NCBI GenBank assembly: GCA_937859825.1
Contig: CALMAP010000157.1
Span: 15,914 to 28,660, forward strand
Source of the DNA: an uncultured Terriglobus sp.
Lineage (GTDB): Bacteria; Acidobacteriota; Terriglobia; Terriglobales; Acidobacteriaceae
Length of the DNA: 12,747 nt
Direction: 5' to 3'
The notes beneath the pieces were generated by a model. The model worked only from the letters and a program-made list of their open reading frames with translations, had not been told where the DNA came from and did not search any database. The position numbers and the translations under genes were made by a program. Shown in pieces: positions 1 to 4,880 of the stretch (positions within the stretch are counted from its first letter, which is position 1; each line of letters starts with the position of its first letter).

Positions 1-1052
1 TCGGCGAAGTTGGTCACATAGATGGAGAAGCGGCCGCTGTGGTCGTAGACGCCGATGGCCACGCCCATGGAACCCTGTTCGGAACCATCGCCGCTGACCG
101 CCGTGCCGGACTCCAATCCGATGTCTGTAAATTTGCCGCCACCGTCATTGCGGTAGAGATAGTTCGGCGTGGAGTCGTCCGCAACGTAGAGATCGGGCCG
201 GCCGGAACCCGACAGGTCCGACCACACCACACCCATGCCGTAGTACCTGGACCTGTCGTCCGCGCCGGCCTGCCTGGACACATCGGTGAAGGTGCCGTCC
301 CCGTTGTTATGGAAGAGGGAATCGCCCGCGCCGCGCAGGCCACGCGGGCCGCACTGCACGTCGATGCCGCGATATCGGCAGGTAGGGCTTTTGCCGAAGC
401 CCGGCAGGTCGTTCAGTTTGAAATCGACGTAGTTGCTGACCGCCAGGTCCACAAGACCGTCCCCGTCGTAATCCGCGAACGCAGCGCCGGTAGACCAGCG
501 TCCGTCACTCACACCGGCCTTGACCGTAACGTCCGTAAACGTGCCGTCGCCATTATTGCGATAAAGCTTGTTGCCACCGATACAGGTGATGTAAAGGTCA
601 GGCCACCCGTCATTGTTGAAGTCCCCTACAGCACCTCCCATTGCATAGCCAGGAAAGGCGAGGCCGGACTTCGCTGTGACGTCGGTGAAGGTGCCGTCAT
701 GATTGTTGTGATACAGCGCGCCCGAAGCCTTTTCGCCCTTCAGTGTCATTTCCACGGTCGGCGCATTGGTGAAGTAGATGTCCTGCCAGCCGTCGCGATC
801 GTAATCCAGAACGATCACTCCGCCGCTCATGGACTCGAGAATGTACTTCTTCTCCGGCGCGGCAAGATGGCTGAAGTGGATGCCGGATTTTGCCGTTACG
901 TCCTGGAACTGTGGGACGCTCTGGCCCTGGCAGACGGTTGACTTTGCGCCAGCAGGCACCGCAGCCGGTGCGCTATGCGCCTGGCCCAGCGCAGAGGTGA
1001 TGACGAAGTTGCCAATCAGGCCTAAGGAAAGCAGGTGGGTAAAGGATGACAT
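1..1052 (-). CDS. CRTAC1-family FG-GAP/VCBS repeat secreted protein (partial)
   Basis: The gene enters from the left edge; 350 codons are visible from the ATG at 1052 and the C-terminus is missing. Residues 1-27 look like a signal peptide (hydrophobic stretch LLSLGLIGNFVITSALG). The rest consists of repeats with calcium-binding FG-GAP loops: LDYDRDGWQDIYF (82-94), GDFNNDGWPDLYI (143-155), ADYDGDGLVDLAV (193-205) and a weaker SDLSGSGRPDLYV (278-290). Between them lie repeated NNGDGTFTDVT-type strands near 117, 167 and 249. This matches secreted CRTAC1/ASPIC-UnbV proteins, predicted beta-propellers common in Acidobacteriota and Planctomycetes; an ASPIC/UnbV domain would be expected in the missing part. 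Substrate and role are unknown. The only Shine-Dalgarno-like sequence (AGAGG, 1067-1071) is rather far, 14 nt, from the ATG. A terminator upstream suggests the gene has its own promoter. Family assignment is confident; function is not. Confidence 0.9.
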   Translation of the reverse strand, partial: MSSFTHLLSLGLIGNFVITSALGQAHSAPAAVPAGAKSTVCQGQSVPQFQDVTAKSGIHFSHLAAPEKKYILESMSGGVIVLDYDRDGWQDIYFTNAPTVEMTLKGEKASGALYHNNHDGTFTDVTAKSGLAFPGYAMGGAVGDFNNDGWPDLYITCIGGNKLYRNNGDGTFTDVTVKAGVSDGRWSTGAAFADYDGDGLVDLAVSNYVDFKLNDLPGFGKSPTCRYRGIDVQCGPRGLRGAGDSLFHNNGDGTFTDVSRQAGADDRSRYYGMGVVWSDLSGSGRPDLYVADDSTPNYLYRNDGGGKFTDIGLESGTAVSGDGSEQGSMGVAIGVYDHSGRFSIYVTNFA

Positions 1053-1132
1053 CGCGGGACCGTTCGCCTCTTACGATACCGCTGTAACGGCAGCACGCGC
1101 ACCCTTGCGAAGAGATGTCCCATGGACACAGG

Positions 1133-1167
1133 AAAGAAGAAGCCCACAAGGGGTGGGCTTCTTCTTT
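1133..1167 (-). terminator. Rho-independent terminator, perfect 15-bp stem
   Basis: The arms AAAGAAGAAGCCCAC (1133-1147) and GTGGGCTTCTTCTTT (1153-1167) are exactly complementary around a 5-nt loop (1148-1152). The pyrimidine tract CTTCTTCTTT lies within the distal stem, so the hairpin reads the same way on both strands. It sits about 135 bases past the stop of the VWFA-related gene and 80 bases before the next minus-strand start. It therefore most likely ends the VWFA-gene transcript, though it could also act on plus-strand transcripts. Confidence 0.85.
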
Positions 1168-1302
1168 GACCAGCGGCAGGTCAGGCGAGCCGGCGGCGTC
1201 GAAATAGAAAAGTGAGACACAGATTGTTGTGTAAGGACACCGGTTACTCCTGGAATGGCGAAAGCACAAGCCGGAGCCTGTGAAAGGAGCCAAGAAAGGC
1301 TC

Positions 1303-2964
1303 TTACTTATGGTCTGATCCAGTTCCCGTTTCAGGAGCAGCAACGTTCGCCGCAGCATGATCGCTCGTGCTCTCATGCGGCAAAGTATTGAGTACTTCGG
1401 TCCGCAGCACCAGTGATCCGGTGCGCTCTGAGCCGGGGTCGCGCACGAAGAAAACGAAATACTTCGCTCCTTTTGAGAGCTGTAGCTGCTGGCGCGTCAC
1501 AATAGCTTGCCCAATGCGGTTTGCCTGATCGTAGTTCGCATCGCTCAGCTTGGTATCAAGTTGTTGCGCCTTGCCGTCGCGCACGCGGCCGCTCGCGTCA
1601 TAGGCGTACGAGGTCACGATCAGCGTGTTCGTCCATGCGCCGTTATGGTGCAGCATCGCGGCCTCGTTCATGGGAATTGAGAAGGTGGCCGTTACGTGTC
1701 TCGCGTCCTGGGGATCGATCTTTACCTGAAAGACGATCGGCTTCCGCAAATTGGAAGCGACACGGCGCACACCGCCACCCACAGTGAGCCGGTTACGTAC
1801 AGGATCGTTCGCCTCTCCGGTAAACGTTGCCAGGTAACCCCGCCGGTAGGAGACCTGGTATCCCCCGTCCACCTGAATCGTGATGGCGTGCCAGCTCTGG
1901 TCCATGGAGTAAGGCGTGGGCGTGTAGGTAAGGGAGTATGCTGCCTTTCCCATGTCGAATGCCTGGTCGATCTCTTCCGCGAGGTTATTCAGAAAGAAAG
2001 CGCGGCCACCGGTTGCGGACGCAATCGATCGCATTTCGCTTCGGCTGTCGAAGTCGTCAGCACCTGCGGGTGCACCCACTTCGCGCTTTTGCGAGTTCGC
2101 GTTTACGGCCCGGGGATTGCGCTGTTCGCTACTGGCACCGGTCACGGATGGCCCGAACATTACCGGTTCCAGCACGCCGCGCGGGTCGATGGGATAGACG
2201 GAGACGCGTGCCTCTGCAAGCGACTCCTGCACCTGATGAACGATGTGTTCGCGAGCGGTGTAATCCACAAGCAGGCCGCCTGGTTCCTGCTCGCCGGGCG
2301 TTACGCCCACCAGGGGAAAATGGCTTGCAAACCACAGCAGGTTCTTGCGGCCGGGTGTCTGTTGCAGGTATGCCGCCACAGTCATCAAGTCATTCACCGC
2401 GCCCATGAACCTCGATTCGATGGCATGGTTTTGCACCGGCATCGTTTCCTTCAATGCCCGTTGCAGCGCAGCGCGGTCTGTTGAGTTGCTGAGCACCGGT
2501 ACCGTGCGTCCGTTGCTGATGGTAAAAACCGTCACGGGCAGATCAGGCGGCATGCGGTCCACCGCAGTCTCAAGCTGCTTGCGCAGGAACATCTGGTCCA
2601 GCAAAGGCGTATCGTCCGTGTCCAGCAGCAGCACCTCCGTTGTAGGTGGTGTGCCGGCAGGAAGACGATTGCTGAAGGTGCCGGGCGGCAGCGGCTCCAT
2701 CACGGGCTGCATTTCCGGCGGGGGCGACCCTTCGGAAAAGTCGCGGACCGATTGCGGATGGCCATTGTCTGTGACGTGAAAGGCAGAGACCGGCAGATTG
2801 TGCACTGGGTCCCCGTGCGCGTCCAGCACAAGAACGTCCTCAAGCACGAGGCGGCTCTGCATTCGAATCACGGCGGGATCAGCCTGCATGAAAGGTGCGT
2901 CCTGCTGGGCCACACCGATACAGCAGAAGAACACCATGCAACAGCATGCGGGCAATTTGTTCAT
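1303..2964 (-). CDS. VWFA-related Acidobacteria-type secreted protein
   Basis: The product has 553 residues. The N-terminus (about 1-20) is a short signal peptide with five cysteines in its hydrophobic core; no convincing lipobox follows. Residues 38-78 (LVLEDVLVLDAHGDPVHNL and FHVTDNG) form the small beta-domain that usually precedes the von Willebrand A fold in the Acidobacteria 'VWFA-related' family. The A domain starts with VLLLDTDDTP (111-120). The MIDAS position reads D-T-D-D-T instead of canonical DxSxS, so classic metal-ion adhesion is doubtful. The family signature PGRKNLLWFASHFP lies at 204-217. The C-terminal third resembles a beta-rich domain and is not recognised further. The protein is probably exported and extracytoplasmic; members of this expanded family have no settled function. 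The ATG at 2964 gives a complete signal peptide; no strong ribosome binding site is seen. The gene appears monocistronic, with a terminator downstream and possible operators upstream. Confidence 0.9.
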   Translation of the reverse strand: MNKLPACCCMVFFCCIGVAQQDAPFMQADPAVIRMQSRLVLEDVLVLDAHGDPVHNLPVSAFHVTDNGHPQSVRDFSEGSPPPEMQPVMEPLPPGTFSNRLPAGTPPTTEVLLLDTDDTPLLDQMFLRKQLETAVDRMPPDLPVTVFTISNGRTVPVLSNSTDRAALQRALKETMPVQNHAIESRFMGAVNDLMTVAAYLQQTPGRKNLLWFASHFPLVGVTPGEQEPGGLLVDYTAREHIVHQVQESLAEARVSVYPIDPRGVLEPVMFGPSVTGASSEQRNPRAVNANSQKREVGAPAGADDFDSRSEMRSIASATGGRAFFLNNLAEEIDQAFDMGKAAYSLTYTPTPYSMDQSWHAITIQVDGGYQVSYRRGYLATFTGEANDPVRNRLTVGGGVRRVASNLRKPIVFQVKIDPQDARHVTATFSIPMNEAAMLHHNGAWTNTLIVTSYAYDASGRVRDGKAQQLDTKLSDANYDQANRIGQAIVTRQQLQLSKGAKYFVFFVRDPGSERTGSLVLRTEVLNTLPHESTSDHAAANVAAPETGTGSDHK

Positions 2965-2988
2965 CCAGCGTACTGCCTACCTGGTTAA

Positions 2989-3018
2989 GACAATCGTTGT
3001 CAAGACATGGCGCATGTC
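2989..3018 (-). promoter_or_regulatory. Two adjacent inverted repeats upstream of the VWFA-related gene
   Basis: On the plus strand GACAA-TCG-TTGTC (2989-3001) is followed after 2 bases by GACATG-GCG-CATGTC (3004-3018). Both are perfect inverted repeats of the form GACA...TGTC with a 3-nt centre. On the minus strand TTGACA, a consensus -35 hexamer, spans 2998-3003 between and partly within them. No good -10 hexamer is found at 16-18 bp spacing. The site is 25-54 bases upstream of the ATG at 2964, a plausible place for a dimeric regulator. Its operator role is inference. Confidence 0.4.
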
Positions 3019-3094
3019 AGACTGCCACGGTTCCTCTGAGGAGAAAAGAGCGTCGTAACCGCAGAGATGGACGACAATCCGCGCGAACACTCGG

Positions 3095-3379
3095 CTACAT
3101 GACTCCGAAGCCAAGCGCATGAAGCTGCTCACGGGTCAGTTCCACCTCACCGGCGAACATGCTCGCGAGGGCAAGGCGTTCCGGTACACCCATAGCGTTG
3201 ACTGTGCGGAGCAACTCCTGCTCGCTGGTGAAGGTGCCGGAGAGTAGTACGAGGTCGCGCCGCGCGCAGGCGAGTTGCAGTGAGCCGTCTCCACGGCGCA
3301 GCGTGCAGAGCCGCACGGTAACAGCGCCTTGCGCGGACGCGTGCGTTGCGGGAGCAGCAGTTGCCACAGAGACAGCCAT
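3095..3379 (-). CDS. Small hypothetical protein, possibly exported
   Basis: A 94-residue ORF with ATG at 3379; a GTG at 3385 would add two residues, and an in-frame TAG stands two codons before that GTG. The first 18 residues are rich in Ala and Val and end in ASA-QG, resembling a signal-peptidase site, but the usual basic N-terminal residues are absent. The remainder (about residues 20-94) has ordinary protein-like composition: short basic strands, then an amphipathic C-terminal helix region (LLRTVNAMGVPERLALAS) ending in REQLHALGFGV. I recognise no family. No clear ribosome binding site precedes it. It lies between two other minus-strand genes, 130 bases from each at most. Other overlapping frames here give arginine-, cysteine- or proline-rich translations that look spurious. 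The evidence for a real gene is moderate. Confidence 0.45.
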   Translation of the reverse strand: MAVSVATAAPATHASAQGAVTVRLCTLRRGDGSLQLACARRDLVLLSGTFTSEQELLRTVNAMGVPERLALASMFAGEVELTREQLHALGFGVM

Positions 3380-3519
3380 GGCCACAAGCTAATGCCGCAT
3401 GTGTGCCTGCACCACACCCGTGTCGCATCAATGGACAGCGATGCTGCGGGACCGGTGCAAAGTTGGAAGGAGACACGCCTATACGTCATGCCATCCCGGC
3501 ATGCCCTTCTCCCCGAGCT

Positions 3520-3807
3520 CTAGTTGTTCCAGAGGCGCAGTTCGTTGCTGCCCATTTCAATCTGCACAGAATCATTTGCGGAGAGGTCGCGGCAAAGCAG
3601 CATTACTGCGTCTTCGCGCTGCACTTTGCGGAAACACTGCAGCACCTGGGCGCGGGTTAAGCCGCGGCATACATCCAGCGCGCCGTAGCGGCGTTCCAGC
3701 CGTGGCTCTGGATACGTTGCACGAATTCCATACGTGATGCTCTGCGGCTCCGAAGCGTTTGTGATCGAAGCCGATTGCGGGTAGACGGTAAAAGTCCTGA
3801 CTGGCAT
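3520..3807 (-). CDS. Small hypothetical protein
   Basis: A 95-residue protein of unrecognised family. I chose the ATG at 3807 because AGGGAG (3814-3819) lies 6 nt upstream, a good ribosome binding site; the frame is open to 3894 but that longer start has no such site. The N-terminal half is strand-like and Thr/Ser rich (MPVRTFTVYPQSASIT). The second half contains a helix-like segment (GLTRAQVLQCFRKVQREDAV, about 49-68) followed by LCRDLSANDSVQIEM and the end ELRLWNN. There is no signal peptide or membrane segment, so it is probably cytoplasmic. It is upstream of, and on the same strand as, the other small ORF at 3095-3379, with about 140 bases between them. A direct repeat lies just before it (3833-3861). 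Confidence 0.55.
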   Translation of the reverse strand: MPVRTFTVYPQSASITNASEPQSITYGIRATYPEPRLERRYGALDVCRGLTRAQVLQCFRKVQREDAVMLLCRDLSANDSVQIEMGSNELRLWNN

Positions 3808-3832
3808 GGTGCTCTCCCTCTGGCGGAAAGAC

Positions 3833-3861
3833 CCCGCAGACCTCGTGGAGGTTCCCGCAGA
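3833..3861. repeat. 8-bp direct repeat flanking a small inverted repeat
   Basis: CCCGCAGA occurs at 3833-3840 and again at 3854-3861, 21 bp apart (two helical turns). Between and overlapping them is the inverted repeat ACCTC-GTG-GAGGT (3840-3852). The block is 26-54 bases upstream of the ATG at 3807, so it could be an operator or a 5' leader structure of that small gene. Chance occurrence in GC-rich DNA cannot be excluded. Confidence 0.25.
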
Positions 3862-4095
3862 GCCCTTATCGGCACCGCTGCACGCAAACTGCAATTCGTT
3901 TCTGCAGCTTCTTAACCTGCTCTAAGCCGCTGGTTCTCGGTGTCTTTCTGCGCATGCTGCTCTTCAGTAACCAGGGCCCTAGTACCCAAAGGGCGAATGG
4001 CCGTGTCCGAAACCGAAACACTTCTCACACAGGCCCGTTCTCGTGCGCGATGCTTGTTTTCGAAGGCCAGCGGGCCTGATGAAAAGAGACGAACA

Positions 4096-4758
4096 ATGAA
4101 AAACTTCTTTCGTGTATTGCTAGTGGGGCTCTTCTTGCTTGGTTCGAAATCTGCAATGGCGGACACGTTACAGTTCGTCTTTTCCGATCAGCCTGGTTAC
4201 CCCTTCCAGTTTAAAGTCAACGGTTCCAACACCATCACGAACCTCATGTGCCTCGACATGGATCGCCGCGTCACTTATAACGAAAAGTGGAACGTCGATA
4301 TCACGGGCATTCCGCTCGACAACTCCCTGACTTCCACCCAGTACCGCGCCGACGCGTTGATCTTCTCCCAGCTAGGCGGCGGCTACAGCAACGCCGAGCT
4401 GCAGTACGCAGCCTGGAGCATCTTCGATATGGCGGATGTCGCGACCACCCTGTCCGGCACCGCGAATGCGAAGACGATGAGCACAGTGCTTACCATCGAC
4501 CAGCTTGCCTGGCAGAGGGCGCAGGATCAAGTGCTGATCAAGAGTGGCTTCTTCTCAGCGTTCAGCCTCTACCTGCCCACGACTGATACCACGGGCTGGA
4601 CCGCAGGAACGCCACAGCGCTATATCGGCGCAGCAGCTGCCGCTGTTACACCGGAGCCGGGGACAATCGCCCTGATGATTACGGGCGTGCTCTGCATGGG
4701 CTGCGCTGTGCTCTACCGTAGACGGTTTAGTGACGTCATGGCCGGCAACCTGGCCTGA
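4096..4758 (+). CDS. PEP-CTERM sorting domain-containing secreted protein
   Basis: The product has 220 residues. The ATG at 4096 gives a standard signal peptide (MKNFFRVLLVGLFLLGSKSAMA, cleavage about residue 22). The frame is open upstream to 3940, but that extension reads as non-secreted filler before the signal peptide. The mature part has a CLD motif (52-54) and aromatic/Gln-rich segments (GGYSNAELQYAAWSIFDMA, about 95-113) seen in other PEP-CTERM exoproteins. The C-terminus has the tripartite sorting signal: PEP (186-188), a hydrophobic helix (about 191-207) and the basic cluster RRR (208-210). Known family biology: such proteins are processed by an exosortase (EpsH/XrtA type) and tied to exopolysaccharide export; no exosortase gene is in this window. 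A 10-residue tail (FSDVMAGNLA) after the RRR is longer than usual. Weak ribosome binding site. It converges with the GH2 gene. Confidence 0.88.
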   Translation: MKNFFRVLLVGLFLLGSKSAMADTLQFVFSDQPGYPFQFKVNGSNTITNLMCLDMDRRVTYNEKWNVDITGIPLDNSLTSTQYRADALIFSQLGGGYSNAELQYAAWSIFDMADVATTLSGTANAKTMSTVLTIDQLAWQRAQDQVLIKSGFFSAFSLYLPTTDTTGWTAGTPQRYIGAAAAAVTPEPGTIALMITGVLCMGCAVLYRRRFSDVMAGNLA

Positions 4759-4763
4759 CCTGC

Positions 4764-4783
4764 AGCGCACACAATCGTGCGCT
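4764..4783. other. Short hairpin after the PEP-CTERM gene
   Basis: AGCGCAC (4764-4770) pairs exactly with GTGCGCT (4777-4783) around a 6-nt loop, starting 5 bases after the PEP-CTERM stop codon. No T-tract follows on the plus strand, so this is a weak candidate terminator or 3'-end stabiliser for that gene. Confidence 0.3.
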
Positions 4784-4792
4784 CGGTAAAAT

Positions 4793-4824
4793 CATGCGCG
4801 GCACCCAAACCGGGGCCGCGCATG
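4793..4824 (-). terminator. Terminator of the GH2 gene
   Basis: CATGCGCGGC (4793-4802) is the exact complement of GCCGCGCATG (4815-4824), giving a 10-bp GC-rich stem with a 12-nt loop. On the minus strand the stem is followed directly by ATTTTACC, a short T-run. It lies 57 bases beyond the stop of the minus-strand GH2 gene, in the convergent gap, fitting intrinsic termination of that transcript. Confidence 0.65.
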
Positions 4825-4880
4825 GCTGTTTGCGCAGCGGTTTAAGGCAACATAGCGAAGTTTGCGGCCGCTCCTGACCA

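Noticed and set aside
39..941. A 300-codon plus-strand open frame
   Set aside because: It is antisense to the FG-GAP repeat gene; its Val/Arg-rich pattern mirrors the repeated GDG/DVT codons on the other strand.
4031..4077. Inverted repeat AGGCCCG ... CGGGCCT upstream of the PEP-CTERM gene
   Set aside because: The arms are only 7 bp with a 33-nt loop in GC-rich DNA. No sigma-54 -24/-12 promoter or other supporting signal was found nearby.
3940..4095. An N-terminal extension of the PEP-CTERM protein
   Set aside because: The frame is open, but the extension would bury a textbook signal peptide that begins at ATG 4096.
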